A stretch of DNA of 64,000 bases. Source: an uncultured Treponema sp. Lineage in GTDB: Bacteria > Spirochaetota > Spirochaetia > Treponematales > Treponemataceae. This document shows positions 25,571-33,353 of this stretch, piece by piece; position 1 is the first letter of the stretch, and every line of letters starts with the position of its first letter. Under the pieces are notes generated by a model. The model searched no databases. It saw only the letters and a program-made list of their open reading frames with translations, and was not told the DNA's origin. Position numbers and translations under genes: made by a program. The stretch is taken from the NCBI GenBank assembly GCA_900316905.1, contig ONET01000008.1, positions 1 to 64,000 on the forward strand. Direction: 5' to 3'.

Positions 25571-25755
25571 TTTTCTATTGTTATATTAGAAATATCTCCG
25601 CTTTCTGTAGTTATATTTGTCGAGTTTTTCCCTGTTTTAATATTTATATTAGTCTTTTTGTGTACACCGATTTTATAACCAGCTATACCTCCGCCCAATA
25701 ATCCTAATATAAATGTTATTATCGCAGTACCGATTCCATCAAAAATCCAATCCAT
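25567..25755 (-). CDS. Small single-pass membrane protein with GKNSTNIT motif
   Basis: 62 residues from ATG 25755 (GGAG 7 bases upstream; an in-frame ATG at 25767 is less favoured). One glycine-rich membrane helix (IGTAIITFILGLLGGGIAGY) is followed by a short cytoplasmic tail with two beta repeats, NINIKTGKNSTNITT and SGDISNITI. The same motif opens the next protein, suggesting that the tail forms a mixed beta-solenoid that docks the partner at the membrane (inference). The arrangement TIR sensor/NADase, membrane anchor, cytosolic partner is typical of abortive defence modules. Confidence 0.75.
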   Translation of the reverse strand: MDWIFDGIGTAIITFILGLLGGGIAGYKIGVHKKTNINIKTGKNSTNITTESGDISNITIEK

Positions 25756-25770
25756 ATCTATCTCCATTTA

Positions 25771-26679
25771 TTATTGAATCTCTTTCATAAATTCGTCCAA
25801 TAAAACCATAAAATGTTTTTCATCTATTTCAAGATTAAACATTTTTAAAATTTTATTTTTCAATTCAATCATTTTTGTTTTACAATGGCCGTCATTTTTT
25901 AAGACTGCACCCATTTTACGAGGATCAACAGCACATTCATGATATTTAGGATTTTCAAACTTAAAATCTGGAACATAGATATTTGTGTAATCAGATTGTG
26001 TTACCCATGCAGCACCCATTTCACTTAAACAAGAGGGGCTCTCAAGATAAGTATTTGACCAAAGAATAATCATGAATACTTTATTGTTAAAGTTTTCTCT
26101 CAAATAATCATAAATATTCTTATCCATTGGTATTCCATTTAGTTCATGTGATGTATAGATTAATTGTTCATCTTTTACACCTAAGCCAATAATGAAATTA
26201 CGAATAGCGTTTCCGAATTTTTTATCTACAGAACTATGGCTGATAAAAATAATTGGTTTATTTGTATTTAAGGATATATTATTGTTTGCTTCTGATGGTG
26301 TTTCATTTGCTATTTCTTTCTCAAATACTTTGCAATTATTTGGAGTTGATGCCATGGTTTTATAAAAGTTTTCTACTAATTCCATATTTCGCCTATGAAG
26401 ATTAAAATCAACCAAGCCATCATGTTCTGATATATCATTAATATTTATGTTATACCAATCTAAAATGCCTTTTAAGCAATATTCTATATTATCAGCGTTG
26501 TGATTATTTATAGCTTCGCCTAATTTGGTTAAATAGTTAGTTACCAGTCCTTCTGTAGTATAATGTATTATTGTTCTTTTAATACCATCATATTCAATTT
26601 GAAGTTTATTAAATGAATCTAAATAGATTTTTTCCTTTTCTTCATACGACTTATTAATCATATCGAAAATTGTTTCCAT
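25771..26679 (-). CDS. TIR-domain protein
   Basis: 302 residues. Residues 1-135 are helical and unrecognised, probably the sensing or oligomerisation part. A TIR domain spans about 141-290: KPIIFISHSSVDKKF is the first strand and loop, VFMIILWSNTYLESP the central strand, and CLSEMGAAW carries the Glu (E220) that is catalytic in NAD-cleaving bacterial TIRs. Bacterial TIR proteins degrade or cyclise NAD+ during phage infection. It starts 2 bases after the hsdS stop, with GGAGG in the hsdS 3' end, so it is coupled to the restriction system. Codon use is AT-rich like the two genes that follow. Confidence 0.88.
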   Translation of the reverse strand: METIFDMINKSYEEKEKIYLDSFNKLQIEYDGIKRTIIHYTTEGLVTNYLTKLGEAINNHNADNIEYCLKGILDWYNININDISEHDGLVDFNLHRRNMELVENFYKTMASTPNNCKVFEKEIANETPSEANNNISLNTNKPIIFISHSSVDKKFGNAIRNFIIGLGVKDEQLIYTSHELNGIPMDKNIYDYLRENFNNKVFMIILWSNTYLESPSCLSEMGAAWVTQSDYTNIYVPDFKFENPKYHECAVDPRKMGAVLKNDGHCKTKMIELKNKILKMFNLEIDEKHFMVLLDEFMKEIQ

Positions 26680-26681
26680 AA

Positions 26682-27824
26682 TTACTCTACCTCCAGTTTA
26701 CCACTCATAAGTCTTGGTAACAACAGGTCGCGCTGTTGGGTTAGGGTTGTGATTTGTTGTTGTAATGAATAAATCTTTTCATGCATTAATTTTATTTTGT
26801 TATCTGCTGTTTCAATCAAGTCTGATGGTGGTAAGAGAATTTTCATTTTATTTATATCTTTTGCATAAACATGTGGTTGTGCAGCACCTTTTTGAAGATT
26901 AAATAAAACAACTCGCATATTGTTTAATAATTCATAATAGAAATAAATATGTTTAGCACTATTACAATATGAACAATCGGCTGCCCAGATATCTGAATAA
27001 TTGATTTGTAAATATCCTGCGTTTGCACCAGAATTACTTATTGTAAGAGAGACTCCTTTCACATTTGATTGATTATGAAATCCAGATGGCTCTATTCCGG
27101 CAGAAATAACAGGAATCATTCCTTCCTGCATTTCTTCTGCAGTAATATTTTTTCCGCGTACAAATTCACCTAATTCGCTTGCTAAAACTACCTTCCATCC
27201 CTCTGGAATTCCATTTTCAAACTTTGTGGTTTGCCAGCCGGGGAAGCGGAAGCGGACGAACCATTCTTTGTAGAGTTCACTGGCGGCGGTTTGCAGGGCT
27301 TCTATCTGCTTTTTGTAGTTTTGTATGAGTTTGTCGTAGGCTGATAGTATTGAGGCGATTTTTTGTTGTGTGGGGAGAGGGGGATAAACTATAGGAACTT
27401 TTTTTAATTGTTCAGCTGGAATATGCTTTATAGTTGAACCTGTTGTAAATTGGTCAAATATTTTGTTTTTTCCAAGAATTAGCAACTGATAGAACAAGAA
27501 AAAATTATCTATATTTTTATGACAGCGAACTCTATGCAATGCTTTTTGAATTTTCATTTTTGGAATTTGATTTTTCCATATTGCACATCTTCCTGGTTCT
27601 CCACCCTCACAAATTATAATATCTCCATAATTCAATCCGTACTTTTCATCTTCACTATCTTCAAATTTCATCAATGAAAGATTGTCTAAATCAAAATATC
27701 CCCATCGAACATTCCAGTTTGCGAGATAAGGCTGAAGTTGTCCTTTATTTTTTTCTTTATCAAGCATTTTTCCTAACGATGAATCTGTGATTTCACCAAG
27801 TTTTGCTTTTTTCCAAGTTTCCAT
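26682..27824 (-). CDS. hsdS: Type I restriction specificity subunit S
   Basis: 380 residues from ATG 27824 (AAAGGTG 4 bases upstream); in-frame ATG 27863 or TTG 27881 could lengthen it. Two target recognition domains (about 5-140 and 190-330) are each followed by a conserved coiled-coil spacer: PTQQKIASILSAYDKLI and ISLQQQITTLTQQRDLLL-type helices. The junction NGIPEGWKV begins the second TRD as usual. It determines the bipartite DNA target shared by restriction and modification. The first half differs in GC from the central helix, as expected if the TRDs were exchanged by recombination. Confidence 0.95.
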   Translation of the reverse strand: METWKKAKLGEITDSSLGKMLDKEKNKGQLQPYLANWNVRWGYFDLDNLSLMKFEDSEDEKYGLNYGDIIICEGGEPGRCAIWKNQIPKMKIQKALHRVRCHKNIDNFFLFYQLLILGKNKIFDQFTTGSTIKHIPAEQLKKVPIVYPPLPTQQKIASILSAYDKLIQNYKKQIEALQTAASELYKEWFVRFRFPGWQTTKFENGIPEGWKVVLASELGEFVRGKNITAEEMQEGMIPVISAGIEPSGFHNQSNVKGVSLTISNSGANAGYLQINYSDIWAADCSYCNSAKHIYFYYELLNNMRVVLFNLQKGAAQPHVYAKDINKMKILLPPSDLIETADNKIKLMHEKIYSLQQQITTLTQQRDLLLPRLMSGKLEVE

Positions 27825-27859
27825 TTTCACCTTTCCAATTTCCTTATCCGAAGCATGCT

Positions 27860-29308
27860 TCATTTTATCAGCAGTTTCCAATAACCTGTTTTTTTACTGC
27901 CTTCTCTTTGCACAGCGCCTTTTTCCTGCAAGGATTTTAAGCACCTAGCAACTGTGCTGCCCGAAAGTCCGGTGTTGGCAACTAATGCTTCACGAGTAAT
28001 ATTAGCAGTATTTTTTATCTGTTCAAGAACCTTCTGTTCGGAATCCGACAGTTTTATTGTGTCATTTATTGTGTCATTTATTGTATCGTTTATTGTGTCA
28101 TTTCCCGCCAGCCCATCGGAATCAAATGAATATAAATCATCCAAAGGAACTGTTATTCGGAAAATATCACCTTCTGAAAAAACCGGATTCTCACCGGAAT
28201 ACAATTTTGTATAGCGGAAGAGCTTTCGGACTCCGCTTCCCAATTGGTCGGCATAGCCTATTGTCCGGAAGAACGCGGCTATAATCGGATTCTTTGGATA
28301 AGGCTCAAGATTTTCAGGCGTAATGTTTCCAGCTTTTTTTGCGCGGTTTGCATTTTCGGTGTACATGCGGTCTTTTTCTATCACGAATTTTGCCTGATAG
28401 GCGCTTGTAAATTCCCTGTGCATGAGAGTGTTGCTGACCATCTCCCTGACAATGATATTACGCAAAGATTTCCGCTCGTAATCTTCCACATAGAATTTAT
28501 CGGGAAGACATTTCTTTGCAAAATCAAAGAGTCTAGCATAGCTTTCTATAAGGTTTGTCTGTATGAACTCTCTGTCATCATAACGGTCAACATTCACTTT
28601 TCTAAGCAATGCATCTGTTACGTACGCCGGGCAGACGTTCAAAACCGTTTCGTCTTTTCCTAAAAGCATTGCAGCCGCAAGATTGTAACCGCTTTTTCCT
28701 GTAACCGGGTCTTCCATATAAAGCCTGGCACTTCTTAAAAGCTCATCATCAGTCATATCTTGCCATGGGTGGCTTCCGCCTGCATTATTGACAGCAAGGG
28801 TTCTGATGCGGGGCAGCATATCAAGCCTCAAATCTTCTTTTTTGAGGTAGGGAAAAACTTTACGCTCGGTGTAAATTTCCTGCTTCCTAATATACATCTG
28901 TGCAATTTCAGAAGTGGATGTTACTTTTACATCAGAGTCATTCACCCTATCATAAATCACCTTTTTAAAAGTGTAGACATCTCCTCCTGTCGGCACATAG
29001 ATATGGATGATTGTTTTTTCTTTGTATTTCAGAATCTCCGGTTCAAGGTACAATGTAGGTGAAAAAAGCGCCGGATTTGAAATTACGCTGATAAAATTTT
29101 TTACCATTTCAGGAGCCGCTTTTGGAGAGATACCTTCCACTGAACCGTTATCATTTATGCCAAGAAAAATGTCGCCGCCAAAGCGGTTGGAAAATGAACA
29201 GACCGTTTCGTAAACATCATGCTCGATATTCCCTCCGCAGCGTTTGAATTCTACTGCAATCGTTTCGCCAATCTGAATTATTTGCTCAAGCCTTTCTTCC
29301 GTCATCAT
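27860..29308 (-). CDS. AlbA_2 (Schlafen-type)/HATPase-like protein with C-terminal winged helix
   Basis: 482 residues from ATG 29308, which overlaps the hsdM stop by one base. The AlbA_2/Slfn domain lies at 10-130 (AVEFKRCGGN, FSNRFGGDIFLGINDNG); a HATPase_c_4-like segment at about 280-370 (VREMVSNTLMHREF with the N-box Asn/His); a winged helix at the end (ALVANTGLSGSTVARCLKSLQ). Proteins of this build are common in type I restriction loci and are annotated as transcription regulators or ATP-dependent helicase-like; the role is not settled. A linker of four NDTI units is encoded by a 12-base tandem repeat. Confidence 0.88.
   Translation of the reverse strand: MMTEERLEQIIQIGETIAVEFKRCGGNIEHDVYETVCSFSNRFGGDIFLGINDNGSVEGISPKAAPEMVKNFISVISNPALFSPTLYLEPEILKYKEKTIIHIYVPTGGDVYTFKKVIYDRVNDSDVKVTSTSEIAQMYIRKQEIYTERKVFPYLKKEDLRLDMLPRIRTLAVNNAGGSHPWQDMTDDELLRSARLYMEDPVTGKSGYNLAAAMLLGKDETVLNVCPAYVTDALLRKVNVDRYDDREFIQTNLIESYARLFDFAKKCLPDKFYVEDYERKSLRNIIVREMVSNTLMHREFTSAYQAKFVIEKDRMYTENANRAKKAGNITPENLEPYPKNPIIAAFFRTIGYADQLGSGVRKLFRYTKLYSGENPVFSEGDIFRITVPLDDLYSFDSDGLAGNDTINDTINDTINDTIKLSDSEQKVLEQIKNTANITREALVANTGLSGSTVARCLKSLQEKGAVQREGSKKTGYWKLLIK
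28056..28103. repeat. 12-base tandem repeat inside the AlbA_2 gene
   Basis: Four units of ATTGTGTCATTT (third unit ATTGTATCGTTT), coding on the minus strand for (NDTI)4 between the HATPase-like and winged-helix parts. Unit gain or loss stays in frame. Confidence 0.92.
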
Positions 29309-31050
29309 CACGCCCCAAACAACTCCTTCAAATTATCTGCAATCTGTTTTTCGAGAGTTCCGGCTTCTTTGCTTAAGTCGTTCAGTTCGGTGTTGAGCCC
29401 CAGCATTTTGGCTTTGAACTCAGCTTCGGTCATGCCGTCGTCTTCGATTACAACTCCTACGTAGCGGCCGGCGTTGAGGGAATAATCCTGGTCGCGGATG
29501 CCGTCTTCGCCTTCTATGCTGGCGGCTTTGCAGAGGCCTATTACATCAGTGTAAGTGCCGTCCGGAAAGCGTTCGGTGAGCCAGTCTATCTGTGCCTGCC
29601 AGTAGGCTTTTGTTTTTACTTCTTTATCCTCGCTGCTTTGAGGGGCTGCTTTAAGGGCAGCGGTGTATTCAGCTATGAGGTCTTTAAAGGCCTGTGTGTC
29701 GCCATTGTAGAGGCGGGTGATGATTCCCAGATTTTTTATCTGTTCGTCGCTGAACTTTCTGTGCGCGCGGTCTACCTGTGTAAAGATTGAGCGGGCATCT
29801 ATAAAAAGGATTTTGTCTTTCTTCTGCTCGTCTTGAGTTTTCTGTTTATCGAAAAACCAGAGGGTTGCAGGAAGGGTAACGGAAGAAAACATATTGCTTG
29901 GAAGAGTTACCATCTGGCTTATGATTCCTTCTTCTATCATCTTTTTGCGAATTTCGAGTTCTGAACCACCGGCATCGCTTGCGGAGTTTGCCATAACAAG
30001 GGCTGCTTTTCCTGTTGCATTGAGGGAGCTTGCAAAGTAGCTTATCCAGAGGTAGTTTGCGTTTGGAACTGTTTCTTTTTTGTCGCTGCCTTTTTTGGCT
30101 GTTTTGGATTTGTTCTTTGGAACTCCGTAGATATTAAAGCGCGGGTCGTCTTTTACTTTGTCATACACAACTTCGTCTACGTTGAAAGGCGGATTTGCCA
30201 TTACGTAATCAAAGTTGCCTACTGCGTTGTGAGGGTCTGAATAGAAGGAGTTTGCTTCTACGATTTCGCCGCGGACGTTGTTCAAAAGAAGATTCATTTT
30301 TGCAAGCTTAACGGTGTCAGGTTCTTTTTCTACGCCGTAACAGCGGAACTTCATTACTTCATCTGAATCTTTGTTGTGGCGGTGCATAAAGCGGGCTGCC
30401 TGAACAAACATACCTCCCGAACCACAGGCCGGATCTAAGATTTTCTTTTCGCCATTCTGCGGCTGGAGGACTTCTACCATGTAGCGGACTACGGTTGCAG
30501 GCGTATAGAAGGTTCCGCCGTCTTTTCCTTCCTGAAGTGCAAACTCGCCAAGGAAGAATTCGTAGATTTCGCCAAAGAGGTCTACGCTGATATTTTCCGG
30601 AATATCCATAAAGATGCGCATGATGTTGGAAAGGAGTTCCGGCTCTTCTTCCGGCACAAGCTGAGCGTACACTTCTTTTGGAAGAACGCCGTCCATCTTT
30701 TCGTTTTCGCGTTCTATGGCTTCCATCGCCTTTTTTACGAGAGTTGCTTTGTTTGCGTCATCGGGCGCGTCATTAATTGTTGTGTAATAGGCTTCTGGCG
30801 GGAGGTAAAAACCGCAGTATTTGATTGAAATATCTTTTATGGATTTTTCGGCTCGTGTGCCTTTTGATTTATTATATTCGGCCTCTATTTCTGCTTTGTG
30901 CTGTTTATAAAGAATGTCTGCATAGCGAAGGAAGATGAGACCTAAAATTGGCTGTCCGTATTTATTTGCTGCAAGGTGAGCTCCGGCACGAAGAACATCT
31001 GCGGCGTGCCAGAGGTTGTCTTTTAAGGTTTTGAGTTCTGAGTCGGTCAT
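29308..31050 (-). CDS. hsdM: Type I restriction N6-adenine methyltransferase subunit M
   Basis: 580 residues from ATG 31050. The N-terminal helical HsdM_N domain (1-150) is followed by a SAM-dependent methylase: DPACGSGGMFVQA (motif I, about 215) and ANPPFNVDE (motif IV, NPPF of N6-adenine enzymes). It modifies host targets and forms the M2S core used by HsdR. First gene of the operon; TATAAT (31062-31057) ends 6 bases before ATG 31050 with no Shine-Dalgarno, so initiation is probably leaderless; the longer frame from 31068 would overlap this -10. Its right neighbour is the divergent DUF1538 gene, the right edge of the island. Confidence 0.96.
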   Translation of the reverse strand: MTDSELKTLKDNLWHAADVLRAGAHLAANKYGQPILGLIFLRYADILYKQHKAEIEAEYNKSKGTRAEKSIKDISIKYCGFYLPPEAYYTTINDAPDDANKATLVKKAMEAIERENEKMDGVLPKEVYAQLVPEEEPELLSNIMRIFMDIPENISVDLFGEIYEFFLGEFALQEGKDGGTFYTPATVVRYMVEVLQPQNGEKKILDPACGSGGMFVQAARFMHRHNKDSDEVMKFRCYGVEKEPDTVKLAKMNLLLNNVRGEIVEANSFYSDPHNAVGNFDYVMANPPFNVDEVVYDKVKDDPRFNIYGVPKNKSKTAKKGSDKKETVPNANYLWISYFASSLNATGKAALVMANSASDAGGSELEIRKKMIEEGIISQMVTLPSNMFSSVTLPATLWFFDKQKTQDEQKKDKILFIDARSIFTQVDRAHRKFSDEQIKNLGIITRLYNGDTQAFKDLIAEYTAALKAAPQSSEDKEVKTKAYWQAQIDWLTERFPDGTYTDVIGLCKAASIEGEDGIRDQDYSLNAGRYVGVVIEDDGMTEAEFKAKMLGLNTELNDLSKEAGTLEKQIADNLKELFGA

Positions 31051-31107
31051 AAGACGATTATAGCGCAATTTATAATTTTTTTATAGCGCTTTCTCCTCCA
31101 GCCACCC

Positions 31108-31136
31108 TTGCGTCAAGGCGGTGTTGGCGCTACAAT
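31108..31136 (+). promoter_or_regulatory. Leaderless promoter of the DUF1538 gene
   Basis: TTGCGT (31108-31113), 17 bases, TACAAT (31131-31136), 8 bases to ATG 31145. The segment ACAATAACAAAAAATG is the start of repeat R3. Confidence 0.7.
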
Positions 31137-31147
31137 AACAAAAAATG
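31131..31147 (+). repeat. Repeat R3, copy c (functional start region)
   Basis: TACAATAACAAAAAATG spans the -10 and the ATG of the DUF1538 gene; the same bases occur at 40222 and partly at 47407 without a long gene behind them. Confidence 0.6.
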
Positions 31148-32671
31148 GACATCGCCGCCAAATTCAAGGAAACCGCAAAGTCGGTTTTGCCTGTCATACT
31201 AATCGTTCTCGCTTTGGGGCTTACAATAGTTCCGCTGGAAAAAGAGGACTTGTCGCGCTTTGTCGTGGGCGGCCTCTTGTTGATTTTTGGCCTGACAATC
31301 TTTTTGATGGGCGTGGGAATGGGAATCGAGCCGATGGGCGAACGCTGCGGCTCGGCGCTGGTGGCCAAAAAGAATTTGCCGCTGCTTTTGTCCTGCGCCT
31401 TCGCGATCGGATTTATCGTGACGGCCGCCGAGCCGGACATACAAGTTTTTGGCGACCAAGTAAAAGAGATTTTTCCGTTCGTCAACAAGCTGGCCTTTAC
31501 CTTCGCCATAGCCGGCGGAGTCGGAATTTTTTTGCTTTTGGGCTTGCTGCGGACGGTCTTGAATTTTCCGATTAAGATTTTCTTCTTCATTTTTTATTCG
31601 CTCTTGTTCGCGCTGGCCTTTTTCGCGCCGCAGAACTTTTTGCCAATCGCCTTTGACTCAGGCGGAGCCACCACAGGCCCGATGACCGTTCCCTTCATCA
31701 TGTCGCTGGGCTTGGGCGTGTCGGCCGTCCGCGCCGGAAAGGACGACTCGTCGTTTGGCCTTACCGGAACGGCCAGCATAGGCCCTGTAATGGCCGTCCT
31801 TGCCTACGCGATTTTTTTGCGCGTTCCGCAAGACTATTCAATTCAAATCGTCCAAGCGGAACTGCAGGGCGCGGCGGACGCGGGATTTTTCGCAAAAACA
31901 TTCTTGCCGTTCGCAAACCTTTTTCCAGTATTTTTCCGCGAAGCCCTTTTTGCAATCGCGCCGCTTGTAGCGCTGTTCGCGGTCTTTCAAGCCGCGCTTC
32001 TAAAGATGACCGCGCGTCAAACGATTAGGATTTTGGTCGGATTTTTTTACGCCTACATCGGCTTGGTTGTTTTTTTGACGGGAGTCAACGGAGGCTTTAG
32101 CGGCGCGGGAAGCCAGCTTGGAAAAATTTTAGGAGCGCTGGCAAGCCAACGCGGTCTTGCCGGAACAAGCGGAACGCCCTGGCTTTTTCTTCTTATCGCG
32201 ATTGGAATAATTTTTGGCGCGGTCATCGTTTGCGCGGAGCCCGCCGTTTGGGTTTTGAGCGAGCAGGTGGAACGCGTCTCCGGCGGAACAATAAAGCGCA
32301 AGGCCCTCTTGTTCTTCCTTTCCGTCGGAACGGCTCTGGCAATCGCGCTGGTTTTGCTGGCGAATGTCTTTAACTTTAACGTAAAATGGATTTTGGCTGT
32401 CGGCTACCTGCTCAGCATGGCGCTGATGATTTTCTGTCCGCCCATGTGGACTGGAATCGCCTTTGATTCCGGCGGAGTAGCGTCGGGCCCGCTCACTTCA
32501 ACTTTCATTCTTTCGTTCACGATTGGAGCGGCGCAGGCAAACCCTGCGGATTCTTTTGGAGTCATAGCGCTTGTGGCGATGATGCCTTTGAGCGCGATTC
32601 AAATAATGGGAATAATTTACAAGGCCAAGCAAGCGCCCAAAGAGAGCGCCGCTTCCAAGGAGGCCAAATGA
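31145..32671 (+). CDS. DUF1538 membrane transporter-like protein
   Basis: 508 residues, about 12 hydrophobic segments in two homologous halves. Each half contains FDSGGATTGPMTVPF or FDSGGVASGPLTSTF (about 170 and 442) after a long helix, and AAEPDIQVFGDQV or CAEPAVWVLSEQV, so the protein is an internal repeat, as in secondary transporters. These are the conserved signatures of the DUF1538 family, whose substrate is unknown. It overlaps the downstream tandem PII-like gene by four bases (ATGA), which strongly suggests regulation of transport by a PII-type sensor of nucleotides or another small molecule (inference). Confidence 0.9.
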   Translation: MDIAAKFKETAKSVLPVILIVLALGLTIVPLEKEDLSRFVVGGLLLIFGLTIFLMGVGMGIEPMGERCGSALVAKKNLPLLLSCAFAIGFIVTAAEPDIQVFGDQVKEIFPFVNKLAFTFAIAGGVGIFLLLGLLRTVLNFPIKIFFFIFYSLLFALAFFAPQNFLPIAFDSGGATTGPMTVPFIMSLGLGVSAVRAGKDDSSFGLTGTASIGPVMAVLAYAIFLRVPQDYSIQIVQAELQGAADAGFFAKTFLPFANLFPVFFREALFAIAPLVALFAVFQAALLKMTARQTIRILVGFFYAYIGLVVFLTGVNGGFSGAGSQLGKILGALASQRGLAGTSGTPWLFLLIAIGIIFGAVIVCAEPAVWVLSEQVERVSGGTIKRKALLFFLSVGTALAIALVLLANVFNFNVKWILAVGYLLSMALMIFCPPMWTGIAFDSGGVASGPLTSTFILSFTIGAAQANPADSFGVIALVAMMPLSAIQIMGIIYKAKQAPKESAASKEAK

Positions 32672-33345
32672 CATTCAAGCTGATTGTCGCCATAGTTCCA
32701 AGCGGACACTGCGACGCGATAAGCCAAGCGGCAAAAGCTGCCGGCGCTCAGGGCGGAACCATTCTTCCAGGCCGGGGAACGGCGCCCAACAACATACTTT
32801 CGCTCTTGGGCTTTGGCGACAGTTCCAAGGAAATACTTTTGTCCGTCGTTCCCGCCCAAGCGGAAGAAAAAATCCGCCAAGCGATTTTAGACGAATGTCA
32901 AAAAAAGAAAGGACGCGCCGGCGTTTTGTTTTCTATAAAAGTAAACTCGTTCATTAAAAGCGGAAGCGGCGACGACTTATGCAAGGGGGAAAATCTTATG
33001 CAAGAAAGCGCTTATCAAATGATAACGGCAATCATAAACAAGGGCTACGCCGAAGACGCGATGGCCGCGGCAAGAAACGCCGGCGCCGGCGGAGGAACAG
33101 TGCTTGGCGGGCGTGGAACCGCGCGCGAAGGCGACGCGAAATTTTTTGGCGTTGAAATCGTTCCCGAAAAAGAAACTCTTATGATTTTGACTCCGCGCGA
33201 AAAAGCCGCGCAAATCGTCAACGCTATAAAAGGCCTTGAATGTTTTTCAAAAGGCGGAAGCGGAATCATTTTCACGACAGACGCAAGCGGCTTTTCGCTG
33301 CTTGGCCAAAAGGCTTCGCAAGCCCAAAATCCGGCCCGCGCGTAG
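32668..33345 (+). CDS. Tandem PII (GlnB-like) domain protein
   Basis: 225 residues formed by two PII-like domains (1-109 and 111-215). Each has the ferredoxin-like strand order, a T-loop-like segment GGTILPGRGTAPN or GGTVLGGRGTARE, and a second-strand IVAIVPSGHCD or ITAIINKGYAE. A duplicated PII chain would form the usual trimer-like core from fewer subunits. No uridylylation Tyr is obvious in the T-loop. It is translationally coupled (ATGA) to the DUF1538 transporter, the expected target, by analogy with GlnK-AmtB and SbtB-SbtA. Ligand unknown. Confidence 0.85.
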   Translation: MTFKLIVAIVPSGHCDAISQAAKAAGAQGGTILPGRGTAPNNILSLLGFGDSSKEILLSVVPAQAEEKIRQAILDECQKKKGRAGVLFSIKVNSFIKSGSGDDLCKGENLMQESAYQMITAIINKGYAEDAMAAARNAGAGGGTVLGGRGTAREGDAKFFGVEIVPEKETLMILTPREKAAQIVNAIKGLECFSKGGSGIIFTTDASGFSLLGQKASQAQNPARA

Positions 33346-33353
33346 TTGGCGCC

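Noticed and set aside
28056-28103. CRISPR-like array
   Set aside because: The 12-base units are contiguous without spacers and are coding (NDTI)4.
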